Below, in pieces: positions 9,901-18,304 of a DNA stretch of 21,606 nucleotides. Position 1 is the first letter of the stretch. Each line of letters opens with the position of its first letter. The notes beneath the pieces were generated by a model that was given only the letters and a program-made list of their open reading frames with translations, was not told the origin of the DNA and did not search any database. The translations under genes were made by a program, and so were the position numbers. Source of the stretch: Basidiobolus ranarum (Eukaryota > Basidiobolomycota > Basidiobolomycetes > Basidiobolales); contig JASJQH010007076.1 of assembly GCA_040143965.1 (NCBI GenBank), positions 1 to 21,606 on the forward strand, given 5' to 3'.

Positions 9901-12900
9901 AAGGAAGAAACACAGAAATTGATCGATCAAACTGAAGAAGTGAAAGAGGTAGAAGAAGAAAAACAAGAAGCACTTGACGAAGTGGAGGAGAAGGAGGACA
10001 GATTTGTTAATCAAGTTAATGTAGAGGAAGAGAACCTTATCGATCATGCGGAGGAAGAAAAAGAGAAATTACTTAATGAGGTGGAGGGAAGGGAGCAAGA
10101 GTTCGTCGATCAGATTGAGTTGGAGGAAAAAGAGCAGGAGCTCATCAATCACGAAATAGAATCACAGGAAGTACTCGATCAAACGGAGGAAATGAAGGAG
10201 GTAGAGGAACAAGCGCAGGAATTACTCGATGAAGTGGAAGTAAAGGAACAGGAACTCATTGATCAAGTAGAGGAACAAACACAGAAATTACTCGAGCAAA
10301 CGGAAGAAGTGAAGAAGGTAGAGGCAGAATTGCTTGATGAAGAGGAGGGAGTAAAGGAAGAACAAGAGGGATTACTGAAGGAAGAAGTGCAGGGACTCTG
10401 CGATCAAGTTGAGAGAGTAGAGGAAGAAACACGTGTATTACTTGATGAAAGGGAGGAGGAGCAGGAATTCATCGATCACGCAAAGAAAGAAAAAGAGGAA
10501 TTACTGGAGGAAGGGAAACCACAACTCAATGATCCTGCGGAGGAGGAAACACAGAAACTACTTGATCAAGCGGGGGAAGTGAAAGAAGTAGAGGGAAATA
10601 AGCCAGAATTGCTCGATGAAGAGGAGAGAGAGGTGCAGGAACTCATCATTCATGCAGAAGAAGAAAAAGAGGGATTACTCAATGGAGAGGAGGAAAAAGA
10701 ACAGGAACCCATTGATCATGTTGAGGAAAAAACACCGGAACTACTCAGTCAAACGGAGGAAGTGAAGAAAGTAGAGGAAGAATACCAGGAATTACTCGAT
10801 AAAGAGCAAGAGCAGGAATTACTCGATGAAATGAAAGAAAAGGAGCAGGAATTCGATAATCAAGTAGAGGAAGAAGAAAAACAGGAATTACTTGATAAAG
10901 CGGAGAAGAAAGAACAAGAGTTCGTTTATCACGCGGAGGAAGAAACACAGGAATTACTTGATGAAGCGGAAGAAGAACAAGAGTTCATTTATCACGCAGA
11001 GGAAGAAACACCGGAATTACTCGATGAAACAGAGCAGAAATTCATTGATCAAGTTGAGGTAGAAGAACAGCAATTACTCGATGGAGTGGAGGAAGAGGAG
11101 CAAGAATTCGTTTATCATACAGAGGAAGAAACCGATATGTTACATGATGAAGTAGAGGAAAAGAAGCAACAATTCATTAATCAATTGAAGGAAGAAGAGA
11201 AAGAATTTGTTTATCACATGGAGGAAGAAACGCAAGAATCACTGAAGGAAGAGGAGCATGAATTTTCTTATATGGAGGAAGAAAACTACGAATTACTCGA
11301 TCAGGTGCAGAGAGAGGAGCAGGAATTTATCTATCATATAAAGGAAGAAACACAGGAATTACTCGATGAAGCGAAGGAGAAGGATCACGAATTCATCGAT
11401 CAAGTGGGGGAAGTAGAGGAAGAAAAGGAGGAATTTTTTTATCACGCACAGGAAGAATCACAGGAATTACTTGATGAAGCGGAGGAGAAAGAACAAGAGT
11501 TCATTTATCACTCAGAAGAAGAAATACCGGAATTACTCGTTGAAGCAAAGGAGAAGGATCACAAATTCATCGATCAAGTGGGGGAAGTAGAGGAAGAATT
11601 TATTTATCACACTGAGGAAGATTCACAAGTATTACTCGATGAAGTGGAGGAGAAAGAACAAGAGTTCATTTATCGCGCAGAGGAAGAAAAGCATAAATCA
11701 CTTGATAGAGTGGAGGAAGAGGAGCAGAAATTTGTCTATAAACCAGAGGAAAATACACAGGAATTACACGATCAAGTGCAGGGAGAGCAGGAATTCATTT
11801 ATCATGCAGAGGAAGAAACACAAGAATTACTCGATAAAGCGAAAGAGGAAGAACAAGAGTTCATTTATCACGCAGAAGTAGAAACACCGGAATTACTCGA
11901 TGAAGCGAAGGAGAAGGATCACGAATTCTTCGATCAAGTAGAGGGAGCAGAAGAAGAAAAGGAGGAATTCTTTTATTACGCAGAGGGAGAATCACAAGCA
12001 TTACTCAATGAAGCGGAGGAGAAAGAACAAGAGTTCACTTATTGTGCTGAAGGAGAAAAGCAGAAATCACTTGAGGGAGCGGAGGTAGAGGAGAAGGAAT
12101 TTGTGTATGAAGTAGAGGAAAAGCCACTGGGATTACACGATCAAGTGGAGAGAGAGGAGCAGGAATTCATTAATCAAGTGGAGGTAAAAGAGGACGAGAA
12201 GGAATTCATTTATTGTGCAGAGGAAGAAATACATGAATTACTCGAAGATGTGGAGAGAGAGAATAACGAACTCATCGATCAAGTGGGGATAGAGGAAGAA
12301 GTAGAATTCCTTTATCACATAGAAGAAGAAATACAGAAATCACTGGAAATGGAGAAAGAAAGATTGGAATCTCTAGATGAAATTGAGGAAGAGAAGCAGA
12401 AGTTCACTTATCACGCAGTGGAAGAAACACAAGAATTTCTTTATCACATGAAGAAAGAAAAACTAGGATCACTCAACCAAGCTCAAGACGAGAAGCGAGA
12501 ATTTGTCTACCAGGTAGAAGAGAAAGATGAACAGGAATTTTTTTATCGCGCAGAGGAAGAGGCACAACAATTACTGAATGAAGCTGAGGAAGAACTCGTT
12601 TATCGCACTCGCACAGAGGAAGAAACACAGGAATTTCTGTACCATATGGAGAAAAAACAACAAGAACTAATCGATGAAATGAAAGAAGAGGAACAAGAAT
12701 TCGTTTATCATGTGGAAAAAGAAGGAATCAGTGATAATCAACAGTCGATGGAGGAATGTGAATTTGTTTACAATCCAAGTGAGACGGAGTTTCTTTATGA
12801 GCGGCGGAGGGATTCTGTTACTGATGAATGGAATTATCTTGCATCATCCTCGTTGAATAACAAAGAGGTTATCTACCCAACCGCCAAATCAACAAGGACG

Positions 12901-14217
12901 GCAAATAATGGAGAGATTCTTACTACTGAATCCAGCGTAGACGACTCAATTCATGGCGATGAGTTTAAAGCGACTCAAGAGCAACAGCAGGAGAACGAAG
13001 AATTTAAGTACTCAGATGAAAAAGATAAGGAAGAGTTCATCTACCATGTTGAATCTAGACCGAGTGATGTCTACACAGGGCTTGAAGGGATCGTACCAAG
13101 TCACGATACTTGTGAGAAAACAAAGAATGTTAATACTCTGTCTCTTTCAAACAGTCCTACCGCTGCCTGTGGAGAGACATTTGATTACGCTGAAAGCAAA
13201 GTTCAAGAGGATATTGAAGCGAGACCAGAATCAATTGATGAGCCAGAAATCGAAAAGCAAGAGCTCAACTATCTAGTTGAAATGACAATGAAGGCCAATC
13301 ATTGCCTTGGATTGAGGAAGACTGGGTTCGATTACCTTAGAACCAATGTGGACTACCCCAAAGATGACTTGCCTCTTACGACAGTGAAGGAAGAACCCAT
13401 TCCAACATTTGTTTATGTTGAGGCTAGAAATGAGACCACTGGTATTTCCTCTCGATTCGATAATCCTACACAACACTGTGAGAATAGCGAAGTGCCCACT
13501 GATCAAGAGCCCAACTATTTACCCAGGCTGTCGAGAAAGGGTATGAATGGAAGATTACTACTTGAAACCGATCAAAGATCTGCAGGATACTTGACCGATC
13601 CAACTCCATTATCTCCTTTCGAAGTCAGCCCATCGTGGGAACGTCAAATATTCAAAGAGGAGCGTGAGCTTTTTGATCAATTGGACGCCAAAGCCATCAT
13701 AGAAACAAATGAACCAGAGCTTGAAATGGAAGACGAGTCACTGCGGACTACATATTTCACTCCTTCTAGAAGCAGAACTGAACATTCCGAAATATTGGAT
13801 TTCATTCGGGAAGATACATGGTGCACATTTGCATCACAGCAATCACATCAATCACACGACTCACCCATTGAGGAAAATGAAGTTCAATTGACCGAATCTT
13901 CATTCTACACCTCCAGAAGTGATCTCTCCACACCCAGCTCAAGGTCCAGGCAAAAGTCACAGAAAACCAAGACTCTGGTGCGATTAGACGTTGAAACTCG
14001 TAAACACGGTTCCCAATTACTTCGTGTTACAGAGGTAAGAATATGGTTATTTGGCCATCATGAATGTCACTAATCCGTTTACTTATTTTACAAGATGGAT
14101 CAACCCGATGATGTAGTTGAATGCTTCTGCTATGAATACAATTTAGTTGACCTTATGCCCGGTCTCCGTCGCTATGTCAAGAAGATGATTGGTAAAAAAC
14201 AAAGAGGAAAGTCCTGA
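6910..14217 (+). CDS. Giant F-box/LRR protein with acidic repeat array
   Basis: Predicted exons 6910-6935, 7035-14034 and 14095-14217 give about 2,382 residues. An F-box lies at residues about 50-92 (S-L-P-N-D-V-L-K-R-I followed by L-V-N-Q-T-W). F-boxes bind Skp1 in SCF ubiquitin ligases. Leucine-rich repeats of FBXL/Amn1 type fill about 130-480 and would bind a substrate. Residues about 521-1928 are a Glu-rich, coiled-coil-like repeat array. A Ser/Thr-rich tail follows, then a small conserved-looking C-terminal module that spans the last splice site (L-V-R-L-D-V-E-T to Y-V-K-K-M-I). The last intron (60 nt, CACTAAT branch site) is well supported. The 26-nt first exon is less so: the ATG at 6910 has A at -3 and GTAAGT follows in phase, but in-frame ATGs at 6931 and 7078 are alternatives. 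Substrate and role are unknown. The gene converges with the Dap1-like gene. Confidence 0.85.
9103..9687 (+). repeat. Higher-order repeat, block 1 copy A (585 bp)
   Basis: About 195 codons, beginning at Q-E-S-F-D-E-E-E-G-K and running through several minor units. The same order of minor units recurs 585 nt downstream, including the shared landmarks E-G-R-E/E-G-K-E, K-P-I-D-Q-V-E and E-K-L-E-E-E-E-Q-E. This shows a segmental tandem duplication, not independent drift. Confidence 0.8.
9688..10272 (+). repeat. Higher-order repeat, block 1 copy B
   Basis: Directly adjoins copy A and begins at Q-E-L-F-D-E-E-E-G-K. The order of minor units is the same, with small in-frame length differences and scattered substitutions. 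The right end is approximate because similarity fades into the general array near 10250-10275. Confidence 0.75.
11371..12150 (+). repeat. Higher-order repeat block 2
   Basis: The landmark A-K-E-K-D-H-E-F/K-F starts near 11371, 11545 and 11905, so spacings are 174 and 360 nt and the outer pair is 534 nt apart. After the first and third landmark the order E-E-K-E-E-F-F-Y, then L-N/D-E-A-E-E-K-E-Q-E-F, recurs. This is a second, more rearranged internal duplication within the Phe-x-Tyr half of the array. Boundaries are approximate. Confidence 0.65.
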
Positions 14218-14330
14218 TCTGTAGGTAGCATATATATGCACATATATACATCCCCCTCATTGAATGAATCACTATTCCAAATACCATTTGAATGCCTCAA
14301 CGCAGTGTGGTTTATCTTTTTGCTTTAAAA

Positions 14331-14336
14331 AATAAA
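14331..14336 (+). terminator. Poly(A) signal of the F-box gene
   Basis: AATAAA lies 114 nt past the stop codon at 14215-14217. The stop of the convergent Dap1-like gene is at 14387, so the two transcripts probably overlap at their 3' ends. Confidence 0.6.
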
Positions 14337-14386
14337 AGAAAATAGAATGACAAACAACCCTAATCTATAAAGTACACAGCATTCAC

Positions 14387-15183
14387 TTAGTTTTGCGATA
14401 CGCGGCCGACAATGCTGTATCGCTTCATGAAAAATTGATACCAACCATCCAAGGTTTCTCTCTACAGTTCATACGGAGTTCGTTAGTATATAAAAGAAAC
14501 ACCTTTCCCTTCCCCCTCCCCTTCTCTTTCATAGAAATCGATGATAATTTACCTGCTTATCGGTTAAGCCACTATAATCCGCAATACAATCTTCACTTTT
14601 AAGTGAGCTCATTCCAAGTGCCTAAGCATTGGTAAGAGTTGAGTTTCGATAAAAGCACATGGGAAGAAAGTAAACCTCATAAACTTACTTTGGATGCATC
14701 TTTACCAGCGAACACATGATATCCACTTCCTGGTGCATAAGCAGTTCTATTCCAAGTGACATCGAACACTACACCTTTGATGGCGACATAGATGGGGAGT
14801 TCCGGATTAGTTCCGTCGAATTTGGCTAATTCTGTAGCTTCAAAGGGATAATCTTCAGCGGGTTTCAAAGGAGGAAATTCTCTTTTTTTCTTCTCACTAA
14901 AAGTAATATTAAAACACATTCAATGAAAAAGTATCAAAAATGGTTCTATCAGGTAAACTAGGTCTTACGGAGTGGCTTTTTTCTCCTCTTGTTTAACTTC
15001 TTCGTCAGACTGACTTTTTTCTTCTTCAGAAATATGCTCAACAACTTGATCCTTTCCACTAAACCTTACTTTCTTTCCGTTCTTGGTGGCCTTTGAGAAG
15101 TAAAACCGAGATAAAGTGAAGTGAAGTAATATTGGTACCGCTATCAAGTATAGCATATCCACATATGACCAATTTTCCAACAT
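14387..15183 (-). CDS. dap1: Dap1/MAPR cytochrome b5-like haem protein
   Basis: Family members (yeast Dap1, mammalian PGRMC1) bind haem and support cytochrome P450 enzymes of sterol synthesis at the ER. Exons 14969-15183, 14689-14896, 14553-14621 and 14387-14461 give 188 residues. Introns are 72, 67 and 91 nt, and the 91-nt intron has a perfect TACTAAC branch site. Residues about 8-28 form one N-terminal membrane anchor, followed by a charged Lys/Glu linker (about 30-75). The cytochrome b5-like domain fills about 80-185. It includes I-Y-V-A-I-K-G-V-V-F-D-V-T and Y-A-P-G-S-G-Y-H-V-F-A-G-K-D-A-S, with the tyrosine used for haem in the MAPR family, then the typical end L-D-G-W-Y-Q-F-F-M-K-R-Y. 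All splice joins complete family motifs. Its 3' end converges with the F-box gene, with 169 nt between the stops. Confidence 0.93.
14487..14530 (+). promoter_or_regulatory. Promoter-like TATA plus pyrimidine tract inside dap1 intron
   Basis: The plus strand has TATATAAAAG at about 14487-14496, then a C/T-only stretch to about 14530, antisense to the third dap1 intron. TATA followed by a CT-rich tract is a core-promoter arrangement in filamentous fungi. No convincing reading frame follows. On the minus strand the same tract is a G-rich intron segment. It may be chance. Confidence 0.25.
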
Positions 15184-15528
15184 ATTCGCTATTATCAGTA
15201 AAGCTACAACTTTGAGAGGGTTAACAAACTAATCAAGAGTAGATCAAAAATGAACACGACAAATAAATATCACTTTGACAAGTAAGATCTGGATGAATTT
15301 CAAGGTACATTGGATGGTGAAACAAGGTGGATAATCGAAATGCTACTTTACACCAATTTCGTGAGATAATTAGGTTGAATTTACGTGAGAGAATATCTAA
15401 TGCGCATGTTGTTACCCATCCATTCAATAACAATACTGTTCAGGTAAAGAGATGTATATGTAAAGCACAAAGGCCAAATTTATTGTTGATTTGTTGGATT
15501 AAAAATCGTGATGAGAACAACCATCTGT
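15184..15528. other. Intergenic, dap1 promoter and P1 3' flank
   Basis: 345 nt between the dap1 start codon and the stop of the P1 gene, both on the minus strand. It must contain the dap1 promoter, but no clear TATA box is seen. The P1 poly(A) signal lies at 15479-15484. A 39-codon open stretch from 15327 on the plus strand ends at a GTAAAG but has no recognised continuation. Confidence 0.5.
15479..15484 (-). terminator. Poly(A) signal of the P1 gene
   Basis: The minus strand reads AATAAA about 45 nt past the TAA stop at 15529-15531, a good distance for a short 3' UTR of a ribosomal protein gene. Confidence 0.6.
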
Positions 15529-15920
15529 TTAATCGAAAAGACCGAAGCCCATATCGTCATCAGACTCTTCCTTAGCCTCTTCCTTCTCTTCAGCGGCAGG
15601 GGCATCTTGGGCAGCGGCGGCACCAGCAGCACCACCAGCAGCGGCGGGAGCAGATCCAGCGGAACCAACGTTCATCAACAAATCACTGAGGTTCTTACCG
15701 GCCAAAGCCTTGGCGAAAAGGGAAGCCCAGACAGGTTCGACATCAACATTGGCAGCCTTGGTAAGGGTGGCAAGTTTATCGGCCTAAATATTGAGAGCAA
15801 CAAGTTAATATATGATTGATGCTAAATGGTGCGCATATGCTTTGATGAACTTACGGTGATCTCAACACCGTCGTCTTGAAGGATGAGGGCAGCGTAGACA
15901 ATAGCTTGTTCGGCAGACAT
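15529..15920 (-). CDS. RPP1: 60S acidic ribosomal protein P1
   Basis: A component of the ribosomal stalk that recruits and activates translation factors, working as P1/P2 dimers on P0. Two exons, 15855-15920 and 15529-15783, joined in phase 0 by a 71-nt intron, give 106 residues. The N-terminal helical domain reads [17 protein letters not shown] onward. It is followed by [14 protein letters not shown], an Ala/Gly hinge at about residues 63-82, a Glu/Lys segment and the universal tail [11 protein letters not shown]. The start and V-E-I-T region identify P1 and not P2. Codon use is notably C-ending and GC-richer than its neighbours, as expected for a highly expressed gene. It appears intact. 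Confidence 0.97.
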
Positions 15921-17315
15921 CTTAAATTGGATGGTTGCAAAGGAGAAGGATCCAGCACTTGTCACTTACTCCTTTTTGTTAGATCCCGTTCATACAGTCC
16001 AGGGTATTTTCTTTTTTTTTTTTGCGCTTTCAATTTTTTAATGGATACCCCCTGTTTCTACACGAATCAGATCTGATCAAAAGAACCCAAGAAAATTCAT
16101 CTAATTTCTAACGCATATCCCAATTATCTAGATCAAACATCCAAAATCGAATTAAGTACCCCATAATACTTAACTGTTGGAACTCCACATGTATTATTAG
16201 AGTTATTCTTAGATATATGCTTGGAATTTTACGAGACAACTCGACCGAAATCACTACAAAATTATCTCTTCTCTTTACTAAGTGAATGGCACAACTTAAT
16301 CTAAAATGTATGCTTAATATTTTTAGACTGGTGTAACTGATTTTTATATGTAGTAAATTTAACATGAAGTTAGCGCCAAATTAAGCAAACTTGCTTATGC
16401 CCAATAAAGAAAACCAAGAGAGAAATCAAATTGTATCATAAATCCAAAAGTTAATTGAATAGCTCTTTTCATACATAACCAAAAATCTCCATTTTCATCG
16501 GGGGACATATAAGCAAAAATACCCATCAATTTTCCACACTTTTGGGTTAATAAATGTCTTATCTTGTTCATTGAATTTCGATATATGATTGGAAGAAAAT
16601 TTGGAGAATTCTATATTAACTTAGGAATATTAGCGTATTTGATGATTAAAAAATCCCAATTCTGTTCTCGCGATAAAGTATTTAGTGTATGTAGGGTATC
16701 CAGATATGTAACATAATAAAATATCTGATCTGTTGTTGAAGCAATTAGAATGGTAAAAAGATCAAGTAAATCTCTAATTAATCATTATTTGTTGAAATAT
16801 TAAGTTTATGCTTAGAATACCGAAGCTTTATTATTTTGAATATTTCGTGACTAAAATGTACCTCAGAAATATCGAGAAAAGTTCAATAGTCCAAACTTGA
16901 CCAAAACTCGCTAAATTGTTTCCCATACTTTTTCTAGTAGAAAGGCAATGTTTATACATTTCTTCAGTGCCAACCCAAGTGTAAATATTAAGTTTCAATT
17001 TAATTCAATAATAATTATCCAATTTAAACCATTGCAATTCAAATCCATTTAGAAAAATGGAATTAAAATGACGATGACTTGTATTTGTTGCCTGCATCTT
17101 AGAATATCGAACTATTTATTGAATCACACCTCAGTTAGTTAACATTGTGTAGTGAATTATCAATCAGCCCGCATACAAAACTTCAATTCAGGATAATAAA
17201 CATCTCTGTACTTCTTACGCTCCTCTCCATAAGTTTCACATTGTCTGGATCAATTTTTACAAATATATCATTCTCGGAAAATAAGTATGTATCTTTCAAA
17301 TGTAAAGTTACTTTT
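15921..17315. other. P1 promoter region and AT-rich intergenic DNA
   Basis: About 1.4 kb upstream of P1. A run of 12 T at 16012-16023 (poly-dA on the P1 coding strand, about 90-100 nt before its ATG) is a typical nucleosome-excluding promoter tract of ribosomal protein genes. The rest is AT-rich and holds no recognised gene; short frames at 16108-16365 and 17145-17336 look like chance. Confidence 0.5.
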
Positions 17316-17631
17316 ATTAGAATTAGCATTGCCTAAACACCTATATAGTCATATAGAGCTTATTATTTAGTTATCCTATATTTCACTAGGATATCACTCA
17401 CTATTCGTTATTCTCAATTGGAGTTCACTTCAACATTTTTACCCACTTAGAAGTTCTCAGATATACAGATCTTGCAAACTTGTGCTAGAAGACCCAAACG
17501 TTGCACACATGTTCCTGCAACATTCCTTACCACATTCTACACATTTGTTTGTCTACATTTTGACAAAACTATAAATAGCAACATTCCTCTCAATATATCA
17601 ATAACTGAAAACCACCAATTGCTCTAATTCT
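17316..17631 (-). repeat. Copia-type LTR, inverted copy
   Basis: The reverse complement of this segment matches the LTR at 19444-19771 over nearly its length. Shared words include the TTTTGTCAA segment, CTAGCACAAGTTTG and TGACTATATAGGTGTTTAGG. It is placed head-to-head with the left LTR of the neighbouring element, leaving only a few bases between them. It is a fossil fragment. Confidence 0.85.
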
Positions 17632-17635
17632 GTGG

Positions 17636-17864
17636 TTTTGTCAAGATGTAAGCAAATTAACATGAGGAATGTGTTACAAAAGGTCCCAGGAATATATGTG
17701 CAAAGTTTGGGGCTTCTGGCACAAGTTTGAAAAATATATATATCTGAAAACTTCAAAGTAAATTCCAATTGAGAATAATGGATAATATCTTATTGAAATA
17801 TAAGATAACTAAGTACTAAGCTGTATATGACTATATAGGTGTTTAGGCAATGCCAATTTCAACA
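17636..17864 (+). repeat. Left LTR of the copia-type element (partial)
   Basis: Aligns with the right LTR from its TTTTGTCAAGATGTA word to the CAACA end. The outer part seen in the right LTR is not present here, and the sequence instead passes directly into the inverted LTR copy. Confidence 0.85.
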
Positions 17865-18231
17865 GAACCAATTATCAAGTGTGGAAAATCAAAATCATAA
17901 TGCTGCTGCAAGAAAGGGACTATGGTATACTGTTATAGGAAAAGAAAACAGTGCAAAATTATTTGAAATCAAAAGTTACTCCAGGTTGAAACAACACCTG
18001 TGTTGAAGTTAAAGCTAAATTGCTAATTCAATGCTCAAGAGTCAAAACTGTTGAAAGTCTGGTGACTTGTGGTACAAGCAGTAATTCCCAAAGAGGAAAA
18101 TATGGAGTATGGTGACTGAATCTGAACACAAAGTCTAAGGCCAATCAGTTGCTTGTATAGTTGAAATGCCAAAGTATCATACATTGATGGACTAGGTTAA
18201 GGTTACCTAGCAATATAGGCATAGCATACAA

Positions 18232-18304
18232 GGACTGGTAGCTCAGTGGTTAGAGCACCTTGCTAGAGTGAAGGAGGTCTCAGGTTCAAATCCTGGCCAG
18301 ACCA
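18232..18304 (+). tRNA. Decayed tRNA-like sequence (tRNA pseudogene or SINE head)
   Basis: 73 nt fold into a cloverleaf. The acceptor arm is GGACTGG/CCAGACC with one mismatch, and the D arm is GCTC/GAGC. The anticodon stem CCTTG/GAAGG has a G-G mismatch next to the loop. The T arm is TCAGG/CCTGG with a perfect B box GGTTCAAATCC. The apparent anticodon AGA would mean serine, but the five-base variable loop rules out a normal tRNA-Ser. It therefore looks like a decayed tRNA or the head of a short SINE. It sits between two gag-like parts of the copia fossil. Imperfect flanking words (ACTAGGTTAAGGTTA near 18192 and ACTAAGAAGGTAT near 18337) could be an eroded target-site duplication. Confidence 0.6.

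Larger units (their letters stand above)
8570..12790 (+). repeat. Degenerate Glu-rich coding repeat array
   Basis: In-frame repeats inside the F-box gene, encoding about 1,400 residues. The basic unit is roughly 15-20 residues: a hydrophobic-acidic core such as E-L-L-D-E or K-L-L-D-Q, a run of Glu/Lys/Gln, then I-D-H, I-D-Q or F-I-Y-H and another Glu run. Units vary in length and sequence but keep hydrophobic residues at coiled-coil-like spacing. The coding strand is strongly purine-rich (GAA, GAG, AAA, CAA, GTG and GAT codons). No stop interrupts the array, so it is under coding constraint. Confidence 0.9.

Noticed and set aside
9187-10047. Long open frames on the minus strand within the repeat array
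   Set aside because: They result from the pyrimidine-rich complement of Glu/Lys codons, are Phe/Leu-rich and low-complexity, and mirror the true coding frame.
15327-15443. Plus-strand open stretch of 39 codons ending at a GTAAAG donor-like site
   Set aside because: It reads somewhat protein-like, but the only continuation would run into the 3' end of the P1 gene and no acceptor with a conserved exon was found.
15480-15819. Ala/Pro- or Ser/Gly-rich frames over the P1 gene
   Set aside because: They are out-of-frame or antisense shadows of the GC-rich Ala/Gly hinge of P1.
18265-18267. Calling the tRNA-like sequence a functional tRNA-Ser(AGA)
   Set aside because: Serine tRNAs need a long variable arm, which is absent. 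Mismatches in the acceptor and anticodon stems also indicate decay.
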